Source of the DNA: Streptomyces antioxidans
Lineage (GTDB): Bacteria; Actinomycetota; Actinomycetes; Streptomycetales; Streptomycetaceae
NCBI RefSeq assembly: GCF_000968685.2
Contig: NZ_LAKD02000001.1
Span: forward strand, 186,001-250,000
Direction: 5' to 3'
Length of the DNA: 64,000 nucleotides
Positions 18,994-28,062 of this stretch are shown here, piece after piece. Positions within the stretch are counted from its first letter, which is position 1. Every line of letters begins with the position of its first letter. A model generated the notes under the pieces. That model searched no databases, was not told where the DNA came from, and worked only from the letters and a program-made list of their open reading frames with translations. Position numbers and translations under genes: made by a program.

Positions 18994-20111
18994 GCGCCAC
19001 GGCTGCCCCCGCCGCCACCCGGCCGGTGATCTCGGCGTGGTCGGCGGTCTCCCCGTACGGCCTGGGCGCCCAGGCGCTCGTGGACGGGCTCAGCTCGGGC
19101 CGGTCCACCGTCGCCCCGGTGGACGGCGCCCGCTGGGGCGTGCCCGAGGTCCCGGCCCATCTGGTGCCCGGCTTCGAGACCCGCCAGGTGCTCGGCAAGA
19201 AGGGCACCCGCTCGATGGACCGGGTGACCGGTCTCGCGGTCAGCGTGGTCGGCGGGCTGCTGGACCAGCCGGAGGCCGACCGGGAACGGGAGACCGGGGA
19301 GCGGGCCGCGCTGGTGCTCGGCACCACGACCGGCAGCGCCGAGTCCATGATGGACTTCACCCGCACCTCGCTGCGGGGCGAGGCGCCGTTCGACGTCGAC
19401 CCGGCCGTGATGCCCAACGCGGTGATGAACTGCGCGGCCGGACAGTGCTCCATCTGGTACGGCATCCGGGGGCCCAACACCACGCTGGCCCAGGGCCGCA
19501 CCGCCGGGCTCGCCGCGCTCCACTACTCCACCCGGCTGCTGTCCTCGGGACGCGCGGGCTCGGTGCTGTGCACCGCGGCCGAGGAGTTCTCCCGGGCCCG
19601 CTACTGGCTCGAGCGCCACAGCCGGGCCGCCGAGGCCGGGGACGACGCGGAGATGGCGCTGGGCGAGGGCGCGGCGGTGCTGCTGCTCCAGCGGCCGGAC
19701 ACGCTCAGCCCGGCCCGTCCGGCGCTCGCCGAGGTCCTTGCGGTCCGGACGCGCGTCGCCACCGGGGACCGGACGCGGCCGGTGCTGGAGGCGTGCGTCG
19801 CCTCGGCCCTGGAGGCCGCGGGCGCCCGGCCCGGCGATGTGTGGGCGGCCAGCCCCAGCGACGCGCCCGGCCGTCTCGGCGAGCGGGAACGGCAGGCGCT
19901 GACCGCGCTGTTCGGCACGGAGACGGTGGAGCGGGTGCCCGGGGTGGGCAGGCTCGGCGATGTCTCGGCGGCCTCGTCCACCTTCCAGATCGCCTTCCTG
20001 CTGGCCACGGCCGCGCTGTCGGACGAGGCGGCGGGCCGTCTGGCCGTCGTCACATCGGCCGACCGGGACGGCTCGCTGGCCTGCGCGGTGCTGCGGCTGG
20101 TGGCGCCGTGA
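18990..20111 (+). CDS. Second ketosynthase-like protein without active-site Cys
   Basis: 373 residues, ATG 18990 (ATGA overlap). The nucleophile loop reads GPNTTLAQGRTAGLAAL, with Arg at the Cys position. The catalytic His motifs are also missing, although the thiolase fold is evident (SAVSPYGLGA, AALVLGTTTGSAESM, MALGEGAAVLL). It is divergent from the other degenerate KS at 16243, so the cluster has two distinct non-condensing partners. Likely a chain-length-factor-like subunit for one of the two active KSs. Confidence 0.88.
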   Translation: MSATAAPAATRPVISAWSAVSPYGLGAQALVDGLSSGRSTVAPVDGARWGVPEVPAHLVPGFETRQVLGKKGTRSMDRVTGLAVSVVGGLLDQPEADRERETGERAALVLGTTTGSAESMMDFTRTSLRGEAPFDVDPAVMPNAVMNCAAGQCSIWYGIRGPNTTLAQGRTAGLAALHYSTRLLSSGRAGSVLCTAAEEFSRARYWLERHSRAAEAGDDAEMALGEGAAVLLLQRPDTLSPARPALAEVLAVRTRVATGDRTRPVLEACVASALEAAGARPGDVWAASPSDAPGRLGERERQALTALFGTETVERVPGVGRLGDVSAASSTFQIAFLLATAALSDEAAGRLAVVTSADRDGSLACAVLRLVAP

Positions 20112-21010
20112 GCGGGCCGGTGGACGGGCTGGACGCGGCCGTGCCGGAGGGCGGCGGTGCCGCCGCGAGCGGGGTGAGCCCGGTGGCGGCGGGGGTGACC
20201 GTCACCAGCCCGCTCCTCGACGGGAGCGCCGAGGCCCGGGTCGCGGTCGACGCCGCGGAGCCGGTCTTCGCGGGGCACTACCCCGACTTCCCGATCTTCC
20301 CCGGGGTCTGTGTCGTGGAATGCGCACACCGCGCCGCGCTGTCCGCCGCGCCGGAGCTGGTCGGGCTCGCGGCCGTGGACTCGGCACGGTTCAGCGGCGC
20401 GGTCTACCCGGGCGACGTCATCGACATCCGCCTCACCTGGCGGCGCCGGGGCGACGGCTGGCGCTGCTCGGCCTCGGCCGCGACCGCACGCGGGGTGGCC
20501 GCCTCCGTACGGCTGCGCTACCGGCCCGCCGGGCAGCAGACCGAGGCGGCTGCCCCGGCCCCGGCCGTCGCCGATCTGCTGCCGCACCGCTATCCGATGC
20601 TGCTCGTGGACCGGGTGGTGGAGCTGGTGCCCGGGGAGCGGGTCACCGCGGTCAAGGCCGTCACGCTCAACGAGCCCTGGTACGCCGGGCTCACGCCGGG
20701 GACCGCGCTCGCCTACCCCCCGTCCCTGGTGATCGAGTCCTGGGGGCAGGCGGCGGGGCTGCTGGCCTCGGCGGCCTCCCCGGAGAGCCGGGGACAGGTG
20801 ATGCTCTTCGGCTCCGTCGCCGACGCCGAGTTCCACGGCCCGGTCCGGCCTGGGGAGCTGATCGAGCACCGGGTCCGCATCGCGCGCTCGCTCGATGACT
20901 CGGTGATCTTCGAGGGCGAGAGCCGCTGCGGCTCCCGTCCGGTGATGTCCGTGGCGCGCATGGTGATGGCCTTCCGCCCGGCCGGTGCCCTCAAGGAGGC
21001 GACCGCATGA
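20108..21010 (+). CDS. Tandem FabZ/FabA-like 3-hydroxyacyl-ACP dehydratase
   Basis: 300 residues from GTG 20108 (GTGA overlap). The N-terminal hotdog contains GHYPDFPIFPG with the catalytic His and VVECAHRAAL with the acidic residue. The C-terminal half begins like a second FabZ (LLPHRYPMLLVDRVVE) and keeps VIESWGQAAGLL, but the HFPG histidine is replaced (AGLTPG). One active and one His-less repeat is suggested. It would dehydrate the beta-hydroxyacyl-ACP made by the adjacent ketoreductase to give the conjugated chain. Confidence 0.9.
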   Translation: MSGPVDGLDAAVPEGGGAAASGVSPVAAGVTVTSPLLDGSAEARVAVDAAEPVFAGHYPDFPIFPGVCVVECAHRAALSAAPELVGLAAVDSARFSGAVYPGDVIDIRLTWRRRGDGWRCSASAATARGVAASVRLRYRPAGQQTEAAAPAPAVADLLPHRYPMLLVDRVVELVPGERVTAVKAVTLNEPWYAGLTPGTALAYPPSLVIESWGQAAGLLASAASPESRGQVMLFGSVADAEFHGPVRPGELIEHRVRIARSLDDSVIFEGESRCGSRPVMSVARMVMAFRPAGALKEATA

Positions 21011-21768
21011 CACAGGATCCGCATCGGCCCGAAGGCCGTCCCGTCGCACTGGTCAGCGGCGGCTCACGCGGTATCGGCCGGGCCACGGTGCTGCGGCTCG
21101 CCGAGGACGGCCACGACGTGAGCTTCTGCTACCACTCCCGCCCCGAGGCCGCCGAACTCCTCGCCAAGGAGGCCGAGGCACTGGGCGCCCGGGTGCTCGC
21201 CGAGCGCGTGGACGTCTCGGCGGCCGAACCCGTACGCGCCTGGGTGGCCCGCACCGAGAAGGAGCTTGGCCCCGTGGAGGTCGCCGTCACCTCCGCGGGC
21301 ATCACCCGCGACAAGGCGATGGTGATGATGAGCGACCAGGACTGGGGCTCGGTGGTCGCCACCAATCTCGACGGCGTCTTCCACGTCTGCCGCTCGGTCG
21401 GCTTCTCCATGATGAAGCGCCGCTCCGGCAGCATCGTCAACATCTCCTCGGTGGCCGGGGTGTACGGCAACGCCACCCAGACCAACTACGCGGCGTCCAA
21501 GGCCGGGATCATCGGCTTCTCCCGTTCCCTGGCCAAGGAGATCGGCCGCTACGGCGTGCGCGTCAACGTCGTCGCGCCCGGGTTCATCGACACCGACATG
21601 GTCGCGGCCGTGAGCGAGAAGGCGCGCGACGCGGCGCTCGCCACCGTGGCCCTGGGCCGCATGGGCACCCCGGAGGAGGTCGCCGAGCTGGTGGGCTTCC
21701 TGGCCGGGAGCCGCGCCGGCTACATCACCGGATCCGTTTTCCAGATCGACGGGGGAATCGTGCTGTGA
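21007..21768 (+). CDS. 3-oxoacyl-ACP reductase (FabG-like)
   Basis: 253 residues, ATG 21007 (ATGA overlap). Short-chain dehydrogenase with SGGSRGIGRA nucleotide loop, SAGITRD (NAG-equivalent), catalytic Ser in NISSVAG and YAASKAG (Tyr/Lys), and the FabG-type end GYITGSVFQIDGG. It reduces the beta-keto group after each condensation. It is the only ketoreductase in the operon. Confidence 0.96.
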   Translation: MTQDPHRPEGRPVALVSGGSRGIGRATVLRLAEDGHDVSFCYHSRPEAAELLAKEAEALGARVLAERVDVSAAEPVRAWVARTEKELGPVEVAVTSAGITRDKAMVMMSDQDWGSVVATNLDGVFHVCRSVGFSMMKRRSGSIVNISSVAGVYGNATQTNYAASKAGIIGFSRSLAKEIGRYGVRVNVVAPGFIDTDMVAAVSEKARDAALATVALGRMGTPEEVAELVGFLAGSRAGYITGSVFQIDGGIVL

Positions 21769-22493
21769 GCCGTAAGAAGAAGAATCCCCGATGGTATTTC
21801 TCGCTGCGCAGCCCGTATGCGTGGTTCGCCTACCGTGACCTGAGCGAGCGCTATCCCGACGTCCTCGACGCGATCGAGTGGATCCCGTACTGGGAGCCGG
21901 ACGCGCTGTCGGAGAAGCTGCTGGCCGACCGGGGCGTGACGCTGCCGGTGGTGCCGATGTCGCGGGCCAAGAACTTCTACATCCTGCGCGACGCCCGCCG
22001 CTGGGCGCACGCCCGCGGCTGGCAGGTGACCTGGCCGGTGGACCGGGCGCCGCACTGGGAGGTCTCCCACCTGGCGTATCTCGCCGCCGATGAGGCGGGC
22101 CGGGGACGGGAGTTCGTGGCCGCCGCCTACCGGGCGCGCTGGCACCGCGGCCTGGACCTCGCCGACCGCGGCACCATCGCCCTGATCGCCGACGAGCTGG
22201 GCCTCGACCCGGGGATCGCCGACTCGGTGGACGACGACCGGCTGCGCGCCAAGGGCGTGGAGTGCCTGGCGGCCGCGTACCACGACGACGCCTTCGGGGT
22301 GCCGTACTTCGTCCACGGCCGGGAGGGGTTCTGGGGCGCCGAGCGGGTCTCCGCCTTCGTCGCGTCGGTGCGCGGCACCGCCTGGGACGGCCGGTCGGAC
22401 GCCCCGTTCGACCGCTCCCCGGAAGGCCACTCGCCGGAGGGCCGCTCCCCGGAGTCGGCCGTCGGGGCCCGGCCGGAAGGGGCCGCGCGATGA
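21765..22493 (+). CDS. DsbA-family / 2-hydroxychromene-2-carboxylate isomerase-like protein
   Basis: 242 residues, GTG 21765 (GTGA overlap). FSLRSPYAWFAYRDL, VPMSRAKNFYILRDARRWA, DDAFGVPYFVHGREGFWG and the cis-Pro region GVPYF are typical of the thioredoxin-fold, glutathione-transferase-like DsbA/HCCA isomerase family; no CxxC is present, fitting an isomerase and not an oxidoreductase. Homologues accompany cinnamoyl-lipid type II PKS genes and are thought to set a cis double bond needed for ring formation. The C-terminal tail is a low-complexity SPEGRSPES-like stretch. Confidence 0.85.
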   Translation: MSRKKKNPRWYFSLRSPYAWFAYRDLSERYPDVLDAIEWIPYWEPDALSEKLLADRGVTLPVVPMSRAKNFYILRDARRWAHARGWQVTWPVDRAPHWEVSHLAYLAADEAGRGREFVAAAYRARWHRGLDLADRGTIALIADELGLDPGIADSVDDDRLRAKGVECLAAAYHDDAFGVPYFVHGREGFWGAERVSAFVASVRGTAWDGRSDAPFDRSPEGHSPEGRSPESAVGARPEGAAR

Positions 22494-24874
22494 ACGCCGA
22501 ACCCCAGCGCACCGTGCCCCGCTGGTCCTTCGAGACCGAGCCGCGCACCGCCGAGCTCTCCCGGCCGCTGCCCGCCCGGCTGGTGGCCGCCGCCCGGACG
22601 GTGGCCCGCCGCACCGGCACCGGCTGGCAGGCCGTCGCGCTCGCCGCGCACGCCGTGGTGCTCTCGGCGCTCAGCGGAGAACCCGAACTCATCGCCGGTT
22701 ACGCCGCGGACGGCGCCGCCGGCCCGGTCGGCCGCCGGGTCGAGCTCGGCGCCAAGTCGTGGCGCGAGGTGCTGCGCGCCGTCGACGCGCCCCCGTCCGC
22801 CCAGGACCCCGCGTACGACACGGCCTATGAGACGGTCCTGGACCTCGGCGGCGACCACACCCCGCCCGAGGGGTCCCCCGTCGTGCTGACAGTGTCCTTC
22901 GACCCCGCCACCCTCACCCTCCGGCTGCGCCATCGCGTCGATGTGCTGAACGCCGAGGCGGCCGAGCGGATCGCGGGCTACCACCTGACGGCGCTGGCCC
23001 GGCTGGTGGCCGAGCCCGACGCGCCCTGCCGGGCCCGCACCCTGCTCTCCGACGAGGAGCTGCGTCAGCAGCTCACCGGAATGTCGGGGCCCCGGCGCCC
23101 GCTGCCGGACCGGCGGTTCCACGAACTGTTCGAGGAGCAGGTGGCCACCCGCCCCGGTGAGATCGCCGCCACCCACGCCGGTACCAGCTGGACCTACGCG
23201 GAGCTCAACGCCCGCGCCAACCGGATCGCCCACGCGCTGCTCGCCCGCGAGCTGGCCCCCGAGGCCGTCGTCGCCGTCGTCACCGAGCGGAATCTGCACT
23301 GGATGGCCGCGGTCATCGGCGTGTTCAAGGCGGGGGCCGCGTATCTGCCCGTCGAACCCCAGGCCCCCGCCGACCGGATGGCCCGCACCCTGGTCCGGGC
23401 CGACTGCCGTCTGGTCCTCACCGAGCCCGGCGGCCCCGGACACCTCCAGCAGGCCGCGCCCGAGGGCCTGGAGCTGCTGACGGTCGAGGACGCCTGGGCG
23501 GAGGGACGCCCGGACACCGACCCGGGGCTCACCATCGGCCCCGACCGGCTGGCGTATCTGTACTTCACCTCGGGCTCCACGGGGGAGCCCAAGGGCGCGA
23601 TGTGCGAGCACGCCGGGTTCGTCAACCACCTCTACGCCAAGATCGACGACCAGTCGATCGGCGCGGGGCAGGTGGTGGCGCAGACCGCACCGCAGTCCTT
23701 CGACATCTCGCTGTGGCAGCTGGTGGCGGCGCTGGTGGTGGGCGGCCGCACGCTCATCGTGGAGCAGGAGGCGGTGCTCGACGTCGACCGCTACCTCGAC
23801 ACCATCGAGCGCGGTGAGGTGGCGGTGCTCCAGGCCGTGCCCTCCTATCTCGAGGTGGTGCTCTCCCGGCTGGAGTCCCAGCCGCGTGAACTGCCCGCGC
23901 TGCGCTGTGTGTCGGTCACCGGCGAGGCGCTGAAGAAGGAGCTGACCGTCCGCTGGTTCGCCCGCTTCCCGGGCATCGCGCTGATGAACGCCTACGGGCT
24001 CACCGAGACCAGCGACGACACCAACCACGAGGTGATGACGGGCGTTCCCGAGCGGGACTCGGTGCCGCTGGGTCCGCCGGTCGGCAACGTCAGCATCTAC
24101 GTGGTGGACGAGAACCTCCAGCCGGTGCCGCTGGGCGCCCCCGGCGAGATCGTCTTCTCCGGGGTCTGCGTGGGGCGCGGCTACATCAACGACCCCGAGC
24201 GCACCGCCCAGGCGTTCTCCACCGATCCGCACCGCCCCGGCGACCGGCTCTACCGCTCCGGCGACTTCGGCCGCTGGCTCCCGGAGGGCAAGCTGGAGTT
24301 CCTTGGCCGGCGGGACGCACAGGTCAAGATCCGGGGGTTCCGGATCGAGATCGGCGAGATCGAGAACCAGCTGCTGAAACTGGACGGGGTCAGGGACGCG
24401 GCGGTGGTCGTCGTGGAGACCCCGGACGCCGGGAAACAACTGGTCGGTTTCCAGGCCGGTTCCGCGGAGTCCTCCGAGGGACTGCGCGAACGGCTCCACG
24501 AGGTGCTGCCCGGCTATATGGTGCCCCGCCGGATCGAGGGCCTTCAGGCGCTGCCCCTGACCGGTAACGGGAAGATCGACAAGAAGGCGCTGCGCGCCGT
24601 GGCCGCCGAACTCGACGCCCCCGCCGGCGATGTCGTCCAGGAGGCCCCGCGCACCGCCACCGAACGCCGGCTGGCACGGGCGTGGGCCGAGGTGCTGCGG
24701 CTGCCCGCCGGCGAGATCGGCCGGAACGAGAACTTCTTCGACCGGGGTGGCACCTCGCTGTCGGCGGTGCGGCTGGTGGTCCGGATGGAGCGCGGCTTCA
24801 CGCTGCGCGACATCCACCAGCGCCCCGTGCTCGCCGAGTTGGCCGAACTGATCGACGCACGCAACGACACGTGA
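22490..24874 (+). CDS. Separate NRPS protein: C-domain remnant, adenylation and carrier domain, probably for diaminopropionate
   Basis: 794 residues, ATG 22490 (ATGA overlap). About 190 N-terminal residues resemble only the C-terminal half of a condensation domain with no HHxxxDG. The A domain is complete: FTSGSTGEPKG, QSFDISLWQL, NAYGLTETSDD, YRSGDFGRW, GNGKIDKKAL. The carrier site is FFDRGGTSLS. The pocket code read by eye is DIWQSTADDK: the aspartates late in the code suggest a basic side chain such as 2,3-diaminopropionate, consistent with the SbnA/SbnB genes downstream, but this is inference. A stand-alone A-T usually loads an amino acid for tailoring before transfer. Confidence 0.93.
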   Translation: MNAEPQRTVPRWSFETEPRTAELSRPLPARLVAAARTVARRTGTGWQAVALAAHAVVLSALSGEPELIAGYAADGAAGPVGRRVELGAKSWREVLRAVDAPPSAQDPAYDTAYETVLDLGGDHTPPEGSPVVLTVSFDPATLTLRLRHRVDVLNAEAAERIAGYHLTALARLVAEPDAPCRARTLLSDEELRQQLTGMSGPRRPLPDRRFHELFEEQVATRPGEIAATHAGTSWTYAELNARANRIAHALLARELAPEAVVAVVTERNLHWMAAVIGVFKAGAAYLPVEPQAPADRMARTLVRADCRLVLTEPGGPGHLQQAAPEGLELLTVEDAWAEGRPDTDPGLTIGPDRLAYLYFTSGSTGEPKGAMCEHAGFVNHLYAKIDDQSIGAGQVVAQTAPQSFDISLWQLVAALVVGGRTLIVEQEAVLDVDRYLDTIERGEVAVLQAVPSYLEVVLSRLESQPRELPALRCVSVTGEALKKELTVRWFARFPGIALMNAYGLTETSDDTNHEVMTGVPERDSVPLGPPVGNVSIYVVDENLQPVPLGAPGEIVFSGVCVGRGYINDPERTAQAFSTDPHRPGDRLYRSGDFGRWLPEGKLEFLGRRDAQVKIRGFRIEIGEIENQLLKLDGVRDAAVVVVETPDAGKQLVGFQAGSAESSEGLRERLHEVLPGYMVPRRIEGLQALPLTGNGKIDKKALRAVAAELDAPAGDVVQEAPRTATERRLARAWAEVLRLPAGEIGRNENFFDRGGTSLSAVRLVVRMERGFTLRDIHQRPVLAELAELIDARNDT

Positions 24875-24887
24875 GGACATCCCGACC

Positions 24888-25892
24888 ATGGCTGTGACGC
24901 CGGACATGACATCGAACGCGGCATCGGACGCGCCGTCGGTGGAGGTCCTCGCCGACCGACCCGCGGTGCTCCGGGTCGACGGGCCCCCGCCCGCCGACCC
25001 GGCCGCCTGGGCCGCCGCCCACCGCGGCGAGCTGCGCGCCGCCGTCGCCGAACACGGCGCGGTGCTGGTGCGCGGCCTCGGCCTCGCCGACGCGCCGACG
25101 GTGGGACGGGTGGGTCAGGAGCTCCTGGAGGAGGTGATGGTCGAGCGGGAGGGCTTCGCCACCCGCCACCTCCGCGCCGACGGCGTCTACTCCTCCTCGG
25201 AGTGGCCGCCCGACCAGCCGATGTGCATGCACCACGAGCTGAGCTACCGCCGTGAGGTGCCGGGGACCCTGCTCTTCGCGTGCCTGACCCCGCCGGCCTC
25301 CGGCGGGGTGACCGGGGTGGCCGACTCCCAGACGGTGCTTGAGGCGCTGGACCCGGCGCTGGTGGCCCGGTTCCAGCAGACCGGCTGGCGGCTGGACCGC
25401 AACTACACCGACACCGTGGGGATCGGGCGTGCGGAGTCCTTCGGCGCCGGTGACCGCGGGGCCGTCGACGCCTACTGCCACCGCTGGGGCATCGAGACCG
25501 AGTGGCTGCCCGGCGGCGATCTGCGCACCCGGCAGCGCTCCGCCGCGGTGCTGCGCCATCCGGTGAACGGCCGCCTCGGCTGGTTCAACCAGATCGCCTT
25601 CCTCAACGAGTGGACCCTCGACCCGGTGATCCGCGAGTACCTGACCTTCGAATTCGGCCCGGACGGACTGCCGTTCAACAGCCGTTACGGAGACGGCGGC
25701 ACCATCGACGAGGCCACGGTGCTGGCCATCAACGCGGTGTACGAGAAGCACACGCTCCGGGAACCCTGGCAGGCCGGGGACCTGATGGTCGTGGACAACC
25801 TGCGGATGGCACACAGCCGCGAACCCTACGAGGGGGAGCGTGAGGTCGTCGTCGTCCTCGGCGACCCGGTGCGGGTGCCCGACCCGGCCTGA
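24888..25892 (+). CDS. SyrP/TauD-family Fe(II)/2-oxoglutarate dioxygenase
   Basis: 334 residues, ATG 24888 (GAGG upstream; ATG 24906 is an alternative). Metal ligands are visible as the HxE in CMHHELSYRRE and the distal His in MAHSREPYEGER, with the Arg that binds 2-oxoglutarate in the same segment. RLGWFNQIAF is typical of SyrP-like hydroxylases, which hydroxylate carrier-bound amino acids. Directly behind the A-T gene, it probably acts at the beta-carbon of the aminoacyl residue loaded there; the substrate is inferred from context. Confidence 0.88.
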   Translation: MAVTPDMTSNAASDAPSVEVLADRPAVLRVDGPPPADPAAWAAAHRGELRAAVAEHGAVLVRGLGLADAPTVGRVGQELLEEVMVEREGFATRHLRADGVYSSSEWPPDQPMCMHHELSYRREVPGTLLFACLTPPASGGVTGVADSQTVLEALDPALVARFQQTGWRLDRNYTDTVGIGRAESFGAGDRGAVDAYCHRWGIETEWLPGGDLRTRQRSAAVLRHPVNGRLGWFNQIAFLNEWTLDPVIREYLTFEFGPDGLPFNSRYGDGGTIDEATVLAINAVYEKHTLREPWQAGDLMVVDNLRMAHSREPYEGEREVVVVLGDPVRVPDPA

Positions 25893-25966
25893 TCCGCCCG
25901 CCCCTTTCAGCCCTTCAACGAGCGAGGTCGGCACCCCGTCGGCCACAGTCAAGGATGGAGTCCCAC

Positions 25967-27013
25967 ATGTCCCGGCAACCTGGCGTGCCACCCTTCGCCG
26001 TCATCCCCGGCGCGCAGGTGGACCACGTGCTCTCGGGCAACGAGAAGCAGGTCCTGAAACTCGTGGAGGAGGTCTACCGGCTGCACGGCGCTGAGCAGAC
26101 CGTCAACCCGCCGTCGTACTTCCTGCGCTTCCCCGACCGGCCCAGCTCGCGGATCATCGCACTGCCCGCGTCGGTCGGCGGTGAACGGGCCACCGACGGC
26201 CTGAAGTGGATCTCCAGCTTCCCGGAGAACGTGGCCGCGGGCATTCCCCGCGCCTCGGCCGTGCTGATCCTCAACGACCACGACACCGGCTATCCGTTCG
26301 CCTGTCTGGAGTCGTCCATCATCTCCGCCTCACGCACCGCGGCCTCGGCGGCGCTCGCCGCCGACAAGCTCAGCCGGGGCGAGCGGCCGCGCCGGGTCGG
26401 CTTCATCGGCACCGGGCTGATCGCCCGCTATATCCACACCTATTTGGTGCGGACCGGCTGGAACTTCGACGAGGTCGGCATCTTCGACCTGTCCGAGGAG
26501 CACGCCCGGGGCTTCGCCGGATATCTCGGCGGCCTCGACGCGGACGCCGATCCGGCCGTGGTGCACTCCAGCGCGCAGGAGCTGATCGAGGCCAGTGACC
26601 TGGTCATCCTCGCCACCGTCGCGGGCACCCCGCACATCCACGACCCCGCCTGGTTCGCCCACAACCCGCTGGTGCTCAACGTCTCGCTCCGCGATCTGGC
26701 GCCCGAGATCCTGCTGGCCGCCACCAACGTGGTGGACGACGTGGAGCACTGCCTGAAGGCGGACACCTCCCCGCACCTGGCCGAACAGCTCACCGGCAAC
26801 CGCGACTTCATCGCCGGGACGCTCTACGACGTGCTGGAGGGCCGGGTCGAGCTGCCCGACGACCGTCCGCTGGTGTTCTCCCCGTTCGGCCTGGGCGTAC
26901 TCGACATCGCGCTCGGCCGCTACATCCACGATCAGCTGCGCGCCGAGGGAGCGCTGTCGGTGGTGGACGGTTTCTTCCACGAACTCAGCCGCTACGGGCG
27001 ATCGGGCTCGTAA
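25967..27013 (+). CDS. sbnB-like: SbnB-like N-(1-amino-1-carboxy-2-ethyl)glutamate dehydrogenase
   Basis: 348 residues from ATG 25967, six bases after GGAG; an ATG at 25955 lacks a ribosome site. It belongs to the ornithine cyclodeaminase/mu-crystallin family: SSRIIALPASVG, GLKWISSFPEN, VLILNDHDTGYP, and the nucleotide loop GFIGTGLIARY. In staphyloferrin-B-type pathways SbnB oxidatively cleaves the SbnA product to L-2,3-diaminopropionate and 2-oxoglutarate. The adjacent SbnA-like gene makes this assignment firm at pathway level. Confidence 0.92.
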   Translation: MSRQPGVPPFAVIPGAQVDHVLSGNEKQVLKLVEEVYRLHGAEQTVNPPSYFLRFPDRPSSRIIALPASVGGERATDGLKWISSFPENVAAGIPRASAVLILNDHDTGYPFACLESSIISASRTAASAALAADKLSRGERPRRVGFIGTGLIARYIHTYLVRTGWNFDEVGIFDLSEEHARGFAGYLGGLDADADPAVVHSSAQELIEASDLVILATVAGTPHIHDPAWFAHNPLVLNVSLRDLAPEILLAATNVVDDVEHCLKADTSPHLAEQLTGNRDFIAGTLYDVLEGRVELPDDRPLVFSPFGLGVLDIALGRYIHDQLRAEGALSVVDGFFHELSRYGRSGS

Positions 27014-27054
27014 CCGGCCGGGCGGCTGCGCCCCAGACGAATAACGGTGATGAA

Positions 27055-28062
27055 GTGCCCGTAATCTCAGCCCCGCACGAAATCAACATGGAAGATCTCT
27101 ATGTGGATCTCCGCGCGGTGGTCGACGTTCCTCTGTATCTCAAATGCGAGAGCTTCAACTTCGCGGGATCCGTGAAGCTGAAGGCGGCTCGTGAGATGGT
27201 GCTCGCCGCCGAACGCGAGGGGCTGCTGGCCCCGGGGTCGGTCCTGGTGGAGTCCTCCTCCGGCAACCTCGGAATCGCGCTCAGCGTGATCGCCGCCAGC
27301 CGCGGTTACGGCTTCCTGTGTGTCACGGACTCGCGCTGCAACCCGGCCAGCCGTCGCCAGATGCAGGCCCTCGGCGCCCAGGTGCTCACCATCAGCCGCC
27401 CGGACAAGACCCGGGGGCTGCTCGGCGCCCGCCTGGACTATGTGCGGCGGCTGTGCGCCCACGACCCGCGGTATGTCTGGCTCAACCAGTATGAGAACCG
27501 GCACAACTGGCTGGCCCACTACCGCAGCACCGCCCCGGCCATCGCCGAGCAGTTCCCCGAACTGGACGTGGTGTTCATCGGCGCCGGCACGACGGGCACC
27601 CTGATGGGTTGCGCCCGCTGGTTCCGGGAGCACCGGCCCTCGGTGACCGTGGTGGCCGTGGACTCGGTCGGATCGGTCACCTTCGGCGGACCGCCGTCGC
27701 GCCGGCTGATCCCGGGCCTCGGGGCCGGGGTCCGGCCGGTGCTGCTGGATCGCGAGGCGATCGACGACGTGGTGATGGTGGAGGAGCCGGAGACCATCGA
27801 GACCTGCCGGGCCATGGCGCGGCGCGGTTTCCTCTTCGGCGGTTCGACCGGCACCGTGGTCAGCGGCGCGCGGCGCTGGCTGGCCGAGCGGCCGGGCGGC
27901 GGATCGCTGGTCTCGGTGGCCATCGCCCCCGACCAGGGTGACCGCTATCTCGATTCGGTGTACGACCCGGAGTGGGTGGCCGAGCACTACGGGGAGCCCG
28001 TCGGTGAACAGCTCCCGGACCCCCGTACCGATTCCGCCTCCCAACTGGTCGGTGCCGGATGA
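27055..28062 (+). CDS. sbnA-like: SbnA-like PLP enzyme (diaminopropionate precursor synthase)
   Basis: 335 residues, GTG 27055. Cysteine-synthase fold: CESFNFAGSVKLKAA carries the PLP lysine, VESSSGNLGIALS the phosphate loop precursor, IGAGTTGTLMG the glycine-rich PLP phosphate site. SbnA condenses O-phospho-L-serine with glutamate. The order SbnB-SbnA, 41 bp apart, behind an A-T NRPS and a hydroxylase indicates dedicated supply of L-2,3-diaminopropionate. The start of the next gene overlaps its stop (ATGA). Confidence 0.93.
   Translation: MPVISAPHEINMEDLYVDLRAVVDVPLYLKCESFNFAGSVKLKAAREMVLAAEREGLLAPGSVLVESSSGNLGIALSVIAASRGYGFLCVTDSRCNPASRRQMQALGAQVLTISRPDKTRGLLGARLDYVRRLCAHDPRYVWLNQYENRHNWLAHYRSTAPAIAEQFPELDVVFIGAGTTGTLMGCARWFREHRPSVTVVAVDSVGSVTFGGPPSRRLIPGLGAGVRPVLLDREAIDDVVMVEEPETIETCRAMARRGFLFGGSTGTVVSGARRWLAERPGGGSLVSVAIAPDQGDRYLDSVYDPEWVAEHYGEPVGEQLPDPRTDSASQLVGAG

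Noticed and set aside
22127..24907. 926-codon open frame on the minus strand opposite the A-T NRPS
   Set aside because: Antisense shadow in high-GC DNA; the plus strand has clear adenylation motifs in order.
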